Shown: positions 36,970 through 48,566 of the stretch, in pieces
Layout: each line of letters starts with the position of its first letter
How positions within the stretch are numbered: the stretch's first letter is position 1
NCBI GenBank assembly: GCA_026745465.1
Contig: JACYXH010000826.1
Location: 611,501 to 675,500 of the forward strand
Direction: 5' to 3'
Length of the DNA stretch: 64,000 bases
Origin: Lota lota
Lineage: Eukaryota; Chordata; Actinopteri; Gadiformes; Lotidae
Notes under the pieces: model-generated
The model's input: the letters and a program-made list of their open reading frames with translations, nothing else
Told to the model about the DNA's origin: nothing
Database searches by the model: none
Made by a program: the position numbers and the translations under genes

Positions 36970-37930
36970 GCAGCAGGGACAAAAAGGGATGCTGCAGAAT
37001 TGTAGGGGCCCTGATCCTCTGAAATACCAGTTCGATCATCTTAACAGGTGCTCAGATGGGTGGTTGTGCGTGTCCATGATGCCTGTCAGCTGGAGAGACA
37101 ACACAGCAACATATACATCTTACAGAACGTCGTCACAACCCTTTAGACATTAGTGTGGAATGTTTCCCTCTATAAGGGGAAGACGGTGGTTTAGTTAAAT
37201 GGACCAGTTCGTATTGATCATGACATAGGTACAGATGAGCTCCCATAAACAGTGAAGCAATCACACACCCAAGGGACCAGATATCGATGGCCTCTGTGAT
37301 GGGCAGGCCCAAGAGAATCTCTGGTGACCGGAGGGATGAGGATAAATACACAAATGGTACTGTCATGTTTCCACAATACTATATGAGATGGCTCAGAACC
37401 CTTTGACATTACTCAATATTTACAATAAAATGTAAACCTACACCAACCCGGCCTTAATTGAACTGATATTGCAGGGCCTGTAAGGTATCGCCGAGCTCTA
37501 CATCGGAGATGGGGACAACCAACCTAAAGTCAATTAGTTCTACCTCAGTGGAGAGAGACTCTACCAGTCTCTCTTATTCACATACATGATGTTGTCCCCT
37601 TTTAAGTCGGTGTTGATAAATTCCATTGCCTTCAACAACTGCAGTTACAAAGGAAGAAATAAGGGAAATTTTTCCACATTTTTAATTCATATTGGAAATA
37701 TTAACCAAAATTACAAATACTTTAAATTATTAGAGCAATACAATATTTACCTGTTGAGTGATGACACTTATTTCGTGACGACTCAGAGGTTGGAGGTTTT
37801 CCAAAAGGACTGATCCAGCATCTTAAAAACTATGCTATATACTATATACTGTGTACAAAGTGCTTATACCAGCACACAATGTGGTATGGTTCAAGGCCTT
37901 GATTCGTTTCAGCATTGCATCATAAATGGA
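36970..37930 (-). pseudogene. HIPK-like serine/threonine kinase pseudogene (unprocessed)
   Basis: Pieces of a homeodomain-interacting-protein-kinase domain lie in correct order on the - strand. They are a fragment with NHTTLC (about 37900-37840), MLDQS (about 37815-37745), the catalytic-loop segment NTDLKGDNIM with IDFRL (37638-37455), SPEILLGLPITEAIDIWSLG (about 37345-37205) and the C-lobe end ILQHPFLSL (about 37095-36970). Intron-like breaks with GT and AG are retained between pieces, so it is a duplicated rather than processed copy. The catalytic loop has Asn for His and Gly for Pro, and the DFG motif reads DFR. An in-frame stop and a frameshift interrupt the catalytic exon. Teleosts have many HIPK-like duplicates, so this is probably one decayed member. 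N-terminal exons were not found. Confidence 0.72.
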
Positions 37931-38760
37931 TGCAAAGCCCCAAGCACGCATTTGATTTAATGGACAATGGACAGGGCTCTGCAACCATGTTGCTATGTTT
38001 ATGTCGCAGACGCCTGGTTGTGGTGCTGCCGTCGCCCGAGCATGTTTAGGCCTTTAGGGTGGAGCCAGGGGGCCTTCATTGCAGCCTTAATAGCACTGTT
38101 TCTTGATCAGCATATTGATTTGTCCTGTCCTTCACAATTTATTTGTCGGTAGTTGTACCTAGGAGCTAAACAATAAAGACACAAGGCTCGTGTCTTGCAC
38201 AAGGCGTACACGTATCCATGGGCTGGTTAGATGGTGGACATTTTGGGAAATGTGTCTGAATAGGTCAGGAGAAGACCTCTATTGTAGACTTTAATTAAAC
38301 ATAGCAATAGAAGTCTGTCAAATTAGCGACTGCAGTTAGACGGTTTCTTAGAAGTTTGCTTCTATTTAACGTGTGTATTTATGTGATGCATACGCATGTG
38401 ATGCATGTGCATCTTGGAATGGTCGGATCGAAAGTCAGTAATCGTCTCAAGTTACAGAATTACAGCACGGACTCAGGACTCATTAAAATACTGTATCAAA
38501 ATAATGAAATCAGTTTATTGATTATAGTAGTCACATCCATTAAAATCTGTTTTCTAATCAAATTAAACCCTATTTTTATTGCACATTTTAATATTATTTG
38601 CACTTGCATTGCTACGTAGGTCCTTCATACATATTCTGCCCACCCCTCTGCAAATGCATCCCTGTCATCTGTATCCCTCGCACATACCTCCACCCCACCA
38701 TCAGATCCCCAACCACCACCACCACTCCTCTCTGTCTGTATTTACTCCTCTGCGTCACAG

Positions 38761-38837
38761 AGCAGCAGGGCCTGCAAGACAGAGCAGCCTTAGAGCGGGA
38801 CAGAGACAGGGAGAACTTGGACATAGACAATCTCTGA
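38761..38837 (+). CDS. Candidate terminal exon of an unidentified gene (partial)
   Basis: A strong acceptor (pyrimidine-rich TCTGTCTGTATTTACTCCTC then TGCGTCACAG) precedes an open frame ending in TGA at 38835-38837. It encodes about 25 charged residues (QQGLQDRAALERDRDRENLD then IDNL). AATAAA follows at 38864-38869, 27 nt after the stop, as expected for a short 3' UTR. It may be the last exon of the gene whose first exon is suggested at 30976, or a chance match. I recognise no family. Confidence 0.3.
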
Positions 38838-38879
38838 GAGACTAGATAGGATCTCCACAGTAGAATAAACCAAGGTATG

Positions 38880-39858
38880 GGCAAAGACAATGAGGGTGGT
38901 TTACCGTCTTCATTTTTTAGTAGAAAAATGTGTTTGGCAAGGGAAAATGTGGGTTTTAAAGGAAAAGGCAGAGAGGGCATGAGACAAGGAAAACAAGATG
39001 GCCCCTAAGTATTAATGATAATTGTTATGCACGTATATGTATGGGAATGGAAATGATAAAGTGATCATCTTCATTTGCTTGGCCCATAACTTGTTATTAC
39101 TTGTTTAATGCACTATGTTTCTTTGGAAGCATTCTAAAGGCTAAAAATAATTTGGTTCAACTGTGGTTTTGTGGTCAGAGGACCCATTGCTGTGTTTTCC
39201 CTCCTACCAAACCAATGCAAAACACTTTAAACTTAAGATATACAGGAAGCAATTTTTTTAAGCTGTATTATATACTCTGATAAACATTAAGGCCATGCAA
39301 AGAATTGTGTCATGTGTCATAACAAAATTGTTTTTTAAACCTAACATGCAGATATAGCTTTATTATATAGAGTTGTGTCTTGTGTATTTGTAATTGTTCA
39401 AGGATAGCTTCTGACCCATAATGTGTGGTGACAACAAACAATTTGTTCACCCATATATCCCTTCTGACCTGACAAGTTGCAACTATTGAAAACATTATAT
39501 TGTCTTTGCCAATCTCAGCCCGAAACGTTGTCATTTTGTTTTAAGATGGTTTGTGGCTAAAGAGTGTCAATATGACTGACATGAGTTGTAGAATAGTTTA
39601 TCTGACACATTTAACACATGTAGTTTGTTGAAATATTGAATTACCCACCAATTATTAATGTTTAATCTTCCAACAGCTCCAAATGCCTGGTCTCAAATGC
39701 CTGGTCTCAAAGTACAAAGTGCTGTAATTTTCCACCATACTCCTGTCCTCTTGTGTGTGTGGGGAAATCAATGGAATTTGAGTCTCTATTATGTACGTAT
39801 GATCACATACATTACATACAAAAGTCCTACGGGGTCTATGGCCAGAGACGTATGTATC
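38880..39858. other. Non-coding interval and probable uts2r-like 3' UTR
   Basis: AT-rich with no supported gene. A - strand AATAAA (TTTATT on +) is at 39359-39364 and would give the receptor gene a 3' UTR of about 500 nt. Confidence 0.45.
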
Positions 39859-41016
39859 TTACTGCACAGGACTACTCTTGCGGCAGAGCTCGTTTGCTGA
39901 TGTCAGCGTCTGGCGATTGCGTCTGCGTTTTCCCGTCAGCAGGGTGTAGAAAAACGGATTCACGCAGGAGTTCCCGTACGTCAGGCCGGTCAGGATCCGG
40001 TTCACCGTCACCTGGGTGCCCACCGGTACTGTCCTCAGCATGTCGGGCTTGTACAGGGGCAGCAGCTGCCAGATCCAGAAGGGGAGGAAGCAGGCCCAGA
40101 AGGCCATCACAATGCCAAGGATGAGAAGCAGGACTTTGGGCTTGGGCGCTCTGGGAGGGTAAGCCGTGCTGCCCCCACTTGCCCAGGCGGGCCTAGTCTG
40201 AGACACCCAGTACAGCCGGCCCAGAGTAGCGTAAAGCGCTCCGATGGCCAGCCCTGGGCCGAGGATGCTGGTGCAGAAGAGAATGCTCAGATAGGCCTTG
40301 GAGCTCTGCTCATCCCAGGCCGGCACGCAGAGCTGGCCGTCCTGGCTGTCCCCGTCCTCCAGGTGCAGGGTGATCATCATGGGGAGGCTCAGGGCCAGCG
40401 CCAGACCCCATGCCAGGCCCACGCGCAGCAGGCCTGAGGAGTTGGAGGAGGATGCGTGGAGGGGACGCGCCACGGCTCTGTAGCGGTCCAGACTCATGGC
40501 CGTTAGGGTGAAGATGGAGGCGTGCATGGTCAGGAGGTCCAGGCTGAGGAGAAGGCGGCAGCCCAGCTCCCCGAAGGCCCAGCCGGACGCCAGGCTGTCG
40601 TACACGATGAAGGGAGCGGTGAAGAGGTAGAGGAGGTCGGCCAGAGCCAAGCTCAGTACCTGGAGGTAAAGGGAGGAGGAAGAGTTGACAGAAGAGGAGA
40701 CGGGAGAGGAAGAAGGGGAGAGGGAAGGGGAGGGAGCGTTGGCCAGGCAGGACGGTACTGGGAGTCTGAATAGGCAGCAGCATGCTCCTGCTCTATGTCT
40801 CCTCCTGCCTCTCCTGCGTCTGAGGAGGAGACCCAGGGTATACAGGTTTCCCGTGATGCCCAGCAAGGAGAGGAGCGACAGAAAAGAGCAGAAGAGAGCT
40901 GTGGAGGCCAAGCTTGGGGATGGAGAGATGGATGGAGAGGGAGAAGGCAGGGAGACATTTGGGATAAAAGGGAAGGTATAGGAGGGAGAGGGAGGCATGG
41001 AGCCTGAAAGTTCCAT
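39859..41016 (-). CDS. uts2r: Urotensin-II receptor-like class A GPCR
   Basis: A plasma-membrane receptor, probably for the vasoactive peptides urotensin II/URP acting through Gq. The coding region is intronless (385 aa; human UTS2R is 389). Seven hydrophobic segments are clear: TM1 with GITGNLYTL, TM2 LALADLLYLFTAPFIV, TM3 LDLLTMHASIFTLTAMSLDR with the DRY motif, TM6 FWACFLPFWIWQLLP and TM7 TYGNSCVNPFFY (NPxxY). LTMHASIFTL and TYGNSCVNPF are close to human UTS2R as recalled. Teleosts carry several uts2r paralogues and I cannot say which this is. The start is the ATG at 41016, and an acceptor-like TTTCCCAG ends 2 nt before it, so a 5' UTR intron is likely. The first intracellular loop is expanded by about 45 Ser/Pro-rich residues. 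The C-terminal tail is short. Confidence 0.85.
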   Translation of the reverse strand: MELSGSMPPSPSYTFPFIPNVSLPSPSPSISPSPSLASTALFCSFLSLLSLLGITGNLYTLGLLLRRRRGRRRHRAGACCCLFRLPVPSCLANAPSPSLSPSSSPVSSSVNSSSSLYLQVLSLALADLLYLFTAPFIVYDSLASGWAFGELGCRLLLSLDLLTMHASIFTLTAMSLDRYRAVARPLHASSSNSSGLLRVGLAWGLALALSLPMMITLHLEDGDSQDGQLCVPAWDEQSSKAYLSILFCTSILGPGLAIGALYATLGRLYWVSQTRPAWASGGSTAYPPRAPKPKVLLLILGIVMAFWACFLPFWIWQLLPLYKPDMLRTVPVGTQVTVNRILTGLTYGNSCVNPFFYTLLTGKRRRNRQTLTSANELCRKSSPVQ

Positions 41017-44000
41017 CACTGGGAAATGTTAAAAGGTATTAATTTATTAGGAAGTACTGCCTGAAAGGGGTGGAGGCAGAAACTATTTAAGTAAATCAGA
41101 GGGGTAGGAGGTGGGACAAATTGGATGAAAAGAGAAAAGGAAGGGTGGGAATAGAGTTGGGTAAAGAAGACAATTATTATTATTTTAAATAGTTTTTTTT
41201 TATTTCAATCACAGAATTTCACCATGAAAGGCCTACACTTCTTAATAGTTGTTTTTTTGTTCATTACGCATTTCTTGTAGATGCATTTTGTACGGTAACC
41301 TATACATATTTAGAGTAGGCTATAGGCCTATTATGGGGAAAAACTCTACAAATTAACAATGTGAAAAATTATAATATTTTTCAGAGTTGTTTCATTGCAG
41401 AGAATTGAATTGAAAAGTCATACTCCAATGCACTTCCATAGCTACATAGGATTATTTGCGGTGGGAAAAAACTACTAACAGGACTTTGTGAAGTTGAACC
41501 CACTTAATAGCTAATCTTTTTTCAACAATTAGTATGTTGTGGGTATGAATTTGACCGCCCCAATTCAAGAATGTGGAAAACAACATGTATAGTCACGTCC
41601 ACACAACAGCTAGGGCCACAGGTCATAGCCTATCTTTCAATCAAATTCCGGTAAAAGGCTAATCGTTTGAGTCAAGGGACCGGTCATAACCTGTGAGCGG
41701 CTTAGCGAAAATCTATCTTTTTTTTTTAATTGGATTTCAGGTTAGTGTAGGCCCACACAATACATCCTGATTTAGCTGGTTAAATAGCTTCATCATTTTG
41801 GTGCAATGGAATGTTGCACATCGACCAACACCGAGCCTCTGAAGGGGTCTTAAATATCTCTGCTAAAAGTAGCAAAATGTGTAATCGATGTGTCCTAAGC
41901 TATGCATGGACTTCAAAGCAAACGCAGGGGGTAAACATGCCGTGCAGAATACGACACATGGTGACCCAAACAGCACCGGGGTTAAGAGCTACTGTGCAGG
42001 CCAGCAGAGCCCCCGCGGAGATGCGCGCCCAATGGGCTTCACGGTCTCCCTTTAAATAACATCTGTGTTACCTCTACGGCATATACCGATCTATTTCAGA
42101 CAGTCTTCATAATACGTGCTTTTTTCATAGCTTAAATTGTCTTATTAAGACACAGCAATCTTTTTTTTTTATTGTGTTGAGGATGAATGCCATATAGGCC
42201 TGCTGTGTCATTTCCAAAGTTAGCATTACATAGGCCTTTACCATTTTATTATTATCATTTTGACATCCTAAATAAATCGTTTTTTATTTTATTTAACAAT
42301 AGGCTATCGTTCATTTTCGCAAATTACAACATGCTTTATAGGATCCCGATATAAACCCATTTTTGTATTTAAAAAAATGAAAGACTTCCTATTAAGAATG
42401 ATCATAGTGATAGTAGACTATGAGCGCATTGACTTAAATTAAATATGGTGTATAGCCTACCTTGGATAATGCTTATTCCAGACGGTGTAAAAATGATATT
42501 CCACGGAAGATTTTGGTTGATTAAACTCATTTTTTTAACTTTCTTGAATGGTTGAATTCCGTCCGACGTGGCCAAAAATAGATATAGTGTCTATTTTGAC
42601 ATAAGGTAACGGCAGAATAATCGAAAGTATCTCCTATTCCCGACGCGTGACTCTCAGTTGCGCTCGTGTGTGTGTGTGTGTTGGGTGTGTTTGTGTGCCT
42701 CTCCTCAACTCACACTTCGACATGTCGACCAATCCGCGGGGAAGGAGTGCCGGTCGCGCGTGTATGATTTCAGGGGCGGGCAGAGTAGAGGGTTGGGGGC
42801 TGCCGTCCCGCACTAAACATCCTACGTGACTGTTCATAAGGCCCATTCGCCTGTTATCCTACGTCTTCAATAGGCAAACACAATAAATAAGGAAAAACGA
42901 GCCCAGGACCCATAGAACACCAACACTTAACGCATGTGAACATACTGTAAGGCCTATTGGTTATAGGCTTTTGAAACCACAGACAATACGCAATATTTAT
43001 ATAGGCTGAACTGTGGAATATAATGCTATCTTATTAATAAGTCATAATTAATATTTCGTGTGAAAGATTAATATCTGAGTCAATAACCCGATGATTCAGA
43101 TACAATGTGCGAGACGTAAATCTCACCCCGTGAACCCCCTATCATTTATGGACTATATTTAATTTCACGATTAAAAATAAATAATAATTATTATATAATG
43201 TGTTTTTAAACGGCGGACAAAGTACATGGTCACAGAGAAAAATGCCATGTTATTTATTAGGCCATTATCAATGTTGATGTGCTCTCTATGGTGAGCGATT
43301 AGGAAAAAATATCATTGCTTGGAAATGCACCATACTATTTCCATTTGTTTTAGATTTATAGTAATAGCTTTGTGAAAAGGCCTGGTTTCAATGACAACTA
43401 TTTGAGGAAAATACTTACCCTTTAAATACAAAAGCAGCTTTTGATAAGACTAAGCCATCACCATGAAATAAACTAAAAGCTAAATTTGCTGACCGAGATG
43501 ACCTGGATATCTTTTATAGGAGTTGTTCTGTAGAATTAAATTGAACAAATACCAAATTAATTATTCTTGACCATCCTAAACCAAATTGAGATTTAGAGGT
43601 AGAGGCTATTGTAGCAAGAATAAATAGGCTGTTAGCTGTTTGTATAATACAATCAAATTACCATGACAGTGAATCTTTACTTCAACAATTCAGTTCCAGA
43701 TCTCCAAATCGCTACAGTTGATACCATATTAGTGATGTGTTAAATTAATGTCATTGTATATTTGATAAATATTCATATATTACAGACTATTGTGGTTGCC
43801 AGTGTTTTTTTTTTTCTCTGCAGTTATTTAACATATCTTTCTAACTGGATGCTTGTTAATGCTTGATAATACTTGATAATGCTTGATGTTCAGTACTTCT
43901 CTTGTAGAGGAGTGAGGTTGACTCTGGGGAGATTTGCATCAGTACTGGTGCAGTTAATGTGCTGTCACCTCCTATGCCACAGCACTAACTAATGCACTTC

Positions 44001-46500
44001 ACTTACAACCCAATGTCAATACCACATCCAATCATATTCCAACAGCTTGTGTCACGCGTGCACACTGCCTTTATATGGCCATCTGATGTCTGAATCATGG
44101 AGATTAACTATACACTTTAGTGCTTCCCTGCAACAACATTTTTCCATGTCAGGAAAGGGTCTCTGATTAAATCAGTTTTTCAGCCGCTATCAAGAGCGCC
44201 TTTAAAACCCTGCTTGGAACCCAACGCGTTGTTTTTGGCCACGGCGGCGGTCTGGAAGCCACAGCTCTGGGGGTTCTGCGAGTGCTGTCTGCTTGGAGAC
44301 GCCTGGGGAAACTGTTTACCAGTTGACTATGTACACTAGGACCTTTGGGATGCATGGCTCACGTCTGTGGTCCGAGGGATCGGTGCTGCCTGCATGTGTT
44401 GGAAAGAAGAGGCTGTAAAGAGGAGAGGGAGCATACCTATCCCCATGGGGTGTGAGGAATTTGAACAAATACCTGGCATGGGCATGCCAAACTAGGGAAG
44501 GGGTTAAGGGGAGGGGCAGGAGGTGCTGGTGGTGAGGGGTTTCAGGGAGACAGCAGTGATGAGCTCAAGTTCCCCCCCCGCCTTGTCTTTTTATTAAGAG
44601 ACAGACAGGTGCTTAACTTCGGAGCCTTTTGAGGGTAATACAGGGGGGTTATTTGATGTGGTGATAATGGCTGATGGTCGAGGATCGCAACATAGCACTG
44701 TATTGGAATGAATCTGAATTTAATCATGCCAATTCGAAATGAAATGTGCACGTAACACACTGTCGACAGAACATGAGACGGGGAGACCAATTGGATTTGA
44801 ACATTCTGCGGGTCCGTGCAGTGGATATCACACCGGCAAATGCTAATATCAAATAATATTGCTGCTTGAATATGCTGCTGCTGCTGCAGCAACTGTGATA
44901 ATGGTTTAAAGTTATTGGTTCCACATGTTGCCATTGGAAAATGAAAGATCATTACAGAGTACACTGAAACCTGTTTTGACGCCATAGGTAGGCTTTGTGA
45001 GGATCACAATTCACTAGACAGTTAAATTCATTGACATCAAACTGTTGACACATACGCTAGATCATGTTAATATAAAACAATCATTAAATCAAGGCTTGTT
45101 TTCATTCGGTATGCATGCACACATGTAAACCATATTATAATAGCAGTGCTACGCTGTCAAATCATTAGTTGGTTTGCAGGCATCCTCACAGACAAAATAA
45201 TGAACCAATAGGTTAGGAAGTGGGAAAACTCGATGAACCCTTGCATGTGAGCCCATCACATACACTATCATTCTCTCAACATTCAATATCCTTGGTTCTT
45301 TATTTTTGCATAGGTTGCAACATTCTTTTATTCTTATATTTAATAGTTGTATTCGTAGGTCACAAGGGGTTAAGTGGGGGAAAACAAAGGAATTTTAAAT
45401 CAGACCCCTGCCTCCTTAAAAAAACACTCTTTGTTATTATTATTATGTGTCATCAGTTATTTAGGCAGTCACTACTCCTCCCCGACAACAAATTATAATC
45501 CCAGACATCACAGCTAACAGCTCCCTAACCTGCCTTCTGGCTGTCCTTGCTCGCTCTATTCATTTGGCTAATTAAGAGACTTCATTTCTTAACAGAGCAA
45601 CTGACAGATTGCCCATGGGTTCACAGTCGCAGCTATCGCAGACTTGATTAAATGGGCGGACGTTTTCTGCCATGTGACAAATGGTCGTTGGACCAAGCAG
45701 GCTGATTACAGACTGGCGATGAGTTATTGATCCCCCTGGCCGGGTCTGTGTTTACAGTTACACATCACTTTCTCTGCCATGCCAGGCTATCAGTTGTTCT
45801 TTACACTGTCCTGGGATGAGGACTTAGTGTTTTCTTTTAGGGCCTTTGGTGGCCTATTTGGTTATTCAAACCCAATGGGAGACTGGGTCAAGTCAATGGA
45901 TCTTCTCAGAAAGGTGCACAGGTCCAAACAGAACCTGCTTGGTCGCCACACATCCATGGAAGACTTTATTTTAGGGCACTGGTCACTTCCCATTTACTAT
46001 TTGCTGGTGTTTCTTCTGACCTTTGTACACAACATGGTCTCCCTACATCATATAACTACAGAGGCTGATTATTCAATGATCAATCTAATGTCTGACTTAG
46101 TCTACACTTGGCTTGCGGAGCATTAGATATGGAGAAAAAAAAAATACAGCCGTGACAAAATCTGGAAGTTGGTCCAGTATGCAGTGGCTTCTCTTGTCTG
46201 GAGAAAGTCGAGCCTCAGCCCTCCCCAGGGCCCCTGGCGATGGTTTTCACAGCAGCCAGCATCCAAATGGCCAGCAGGGAATAAGATTCCTCTACAACAA
46301 CACACTCTCAAATGATTTAGCAACACCGATCTCTATTACTCTGTCAATCCTTTTTTATACTGAGGCTGCAAAATAACACATTAAATATAACATGGTGTTG
46401 TTGGACTGATACAAATTATGCTAAAGAAGGCACAAAAATATTTCTCTTTTCTTTTCTTATAATTTTCTCTTCTTTTCTTCTTTCTTAGAATGTACGTGTA
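41017..46500. other. Non-coding interval upstream of the receptor gene
   Basis: I could support no gene. A CpG-bearing patch at 42620-42830 may be a promoter. GC-richer unique stretches at about 44200-44340 and 45560-46130 could be conserved regulatory DNA. The 115-codon frame at 45779-46126 matches no family I know. Confidence 0.45.
42620..42830. promoter_or_regulatory. CpG-rich patch, candidate promoter
   Basis: CpG dinucleotides cluster here (for example CCGACGCGTGAC near 42639 and CCGGTCGCGCG near 42749) in an otherwise AT-rich interval. It lies 1.6-1.8 kb upstream of the receptor coding exon on the right side to be its promoter and untranslated first exon. Confidence 0.35.
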
Positions 46501-46563
46501 GATCTAGAGGCGGGCGCTGTCTTGTTTTAATATGCATTGTCTATGTTGTAAAATGTATTTAAA

Positions 46564-46663
46564 GACTTCACACCCTAAGGTGTGAAGTCAGGCTTCTGTC
46601 GTGTCCTCACACCTGCTGTGTTTCGCCCTGGCCCTTCAATTAGCCCTCACAAACCAGGTGTGA
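46564..46663. promoter_or_regulatory. Cluster of four T-box half-sites, two in a palindrome
   Basis: GACTTCACACC (46564-46574) and GGTGTGAAGTC (46579-46589) form a perfect 11-bp inverted repeat around CTAA. Exact half-sites TCACACCT (46607-46614) and AGGTGTGA (46656-46663) follow. The Brachyury/T-box consensus is TCACACCT/AGGTGTGA, and its palindromic form has a 2-nt rather than 4-nt centre. Confidence 0.45.
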
Positions 46664-46699
46664 GGCCTCTGGCTAATCTATAGGTATCTAGGGTTATTA

Positions 46700-47460
46700 G
46701 CTAATTACCATTTTAAAATGCTAAATTGGAGGAGCTTAGCGCATCCCCACATCCCACCCCCCACTCCGCAACCCATCCAGTCCCCTGCCCGATCTGAACT
46801 GACATTCCTCCATTTAACTGTGTTAATTTGTCCAAGGTAAAAAGTAGTTTGAATCTGCCCACTGCTGGCTGAATGTTAGTACTGCATCCACAAAACTGTG
46901 TACCACCAGCCAAGGACAAGGCGGGAATAGGTTCGTAGAATAGTTAAATGATAATGATCCATTTAGATAACAAAAGTACATTTTCAATGTCATCCCATTA
47001 TCAGACGTTCATTTTCTTATTTTTGAAAATGTTGTGGACTAGACATCTTTACCAAGCTGTAAAAGAATGGTGAATAAGCCTCAACCCAGACACAGGCATA
47101 GACAATACGACCCAAAAACCTAGTTATTTATTTCTCAATTTCTTAGAATGCAGACTACTACTTTACTGATAGGGCTAGGCTACTCTGTGTGTATACTCTA
47201 TATAGTATAGAGAGTATATACTCCAAATTACCAACAACATGTAATATAATTTCACCTTTAGTCGTTTTTTTTTTTGTATATCTTGTCATGATACCCCCAA
47301 AAATGTATTAGCATAATGTTTAATGCTATCATGCTTTGACAAATCTGAATTACATTTCTCACTAATATCGGTATACCTTCATGACATCATAGGTCACTTC
47401 ATGGACTACTTGAGATTAAAACTGATTAAATCACTGCGAGCGCGCTTGTACGCACGCACA
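46700..47460. other. Non-coding interval
   Basis: AT-rich sequence with no gene seen. A short TATACTC inverted repeat lies near 47192-47222. Confidence 0.5.
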
Positions 47461-47466
47461 TACACT

Positions 47467-47498
47467 TACACACACACACACGCACACACGCACACACG

Positions 47499-47573
<75 letters not shown>
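47467..47573. repeat. (CA)n microsatellite
   Basis: A CA array of about 107 bp whose first 45 bp carry CG interruptions. Confidence 0.95.
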
Positions 47574-47575
<2 letters not shown>

Positions 47576-47639
47576 TAACCGTTAGGTGCAACTAACCGTA
47601 AGGTCCGTTGTGTCCAATTAGGCTAAATCCTTATACAGC

Positions 47640-47890
47640 CTACTAAAAGTACGTCGATGTGACAGAACGTCCGATTTGTATTTGCCGAAATGTTTAGACC
47701 GTAGATGTGCAAAAATGCGTCTTGAGCGGCTGTCCGTCACAGAGGGTGACATGCACCGAGCGCGTGACATGGGACGGACCGTGCGCGCAGCAAAACTAGG
47801 CTAGGTTCGAAAGCGGTCAAATATTTGCATTGAGTGTAGCATCACCAAAAACCACGCTGCATATACGTAAACAGCCAACGGGAGGTGAGT
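47640..47890 (+). promoter_or_regulatory. CpG-rich block with strong splice donor, candidate first exon of kcnj14
   Basis: A CpG-dense segment (for example GGACCGTGCGCGCAGC near 47776) ends in CGGGAG|GTGAGTG, a consensus donor with the exon boundary at 47884. No long open frame is present, as expected for a 5' untranslated exon. The next + strand coding gene is kcnj14, whose coding start is 10.7 kb downstream. Confidence 0.4.
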
Positions 47891-48467
47891 GACTACTATA
47901 TGAAATGGGACATTTGCCGTTCATGTTTTATTTTGACCGAGTTGCGTTTAGCCTAGATTGTTTCCGCGATATTGGGAGCAGGTGCTCTCGTTATTTCTCC
48001 AGCAGTGGAACGGTGCAATATCACATCGGGGAAAACCGTCGCGGGTACTCATAGGCTACTTTTATAGCCTAAAATAACCATTCAAAACGATGTGCATTAA
48101 TGCAGGTGATAACCATGGCGTTTTGTTCTCACACATAGGATGGTGCTCTTCACATTATTCAGGTGTATACTAGTATGTCATGAAGTTGTATGTTGCCTCA
48201 AAAGCTTTGAGCTCTGTGTAAAAAATGTTTATTATCATACAACGATTGTGGATCTAATCACAAGACTATAAAATGCCTAGAGAAAGTTCTTTCTTTGGGA
48301 ATTTGTGGCTTGACTTTTAGACTACTAGACTATAACATCAAGGTCCTTTTTTCAAGGGGAAGCTAACTTGGGTTAGTTAGTTTAACATCAATAACAATAG
48401 CAATAACGTTTGGAAAATAGTTTTGCGTTAGATTTCTTTCCCTTTTTCATGTGATCTTTGTTGTGAT

Positions 48468-48512
48468 GGTGTGTGAGTGTGTGTGTGTGTGTGTGTGTCT
48501 GTGTGTCTGTGT

Positions 48513-48565
<53 letters not shown>
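48468..48565. repeat. (TG)n microsatellite
   Basis: A TG array of about 98 bp with CT interruptions in its first third. Confidence 0.9.

Positions 48566-48566
<1 letters not shown>

Noticed and set aside
37967-38152. Frame with many Cys/Trp codons next to the HIPK pseudogene
   Set aside because: It is on the opposite strand and short, with no homology; probably chance.
45779-46126. A 115-codon frame with hydrophobic stretches
   Set aside because: No recognisable domain, no splice or poly(A) support and no similarity to a family I know. It is kept only as possible conserved non-coding DNA.
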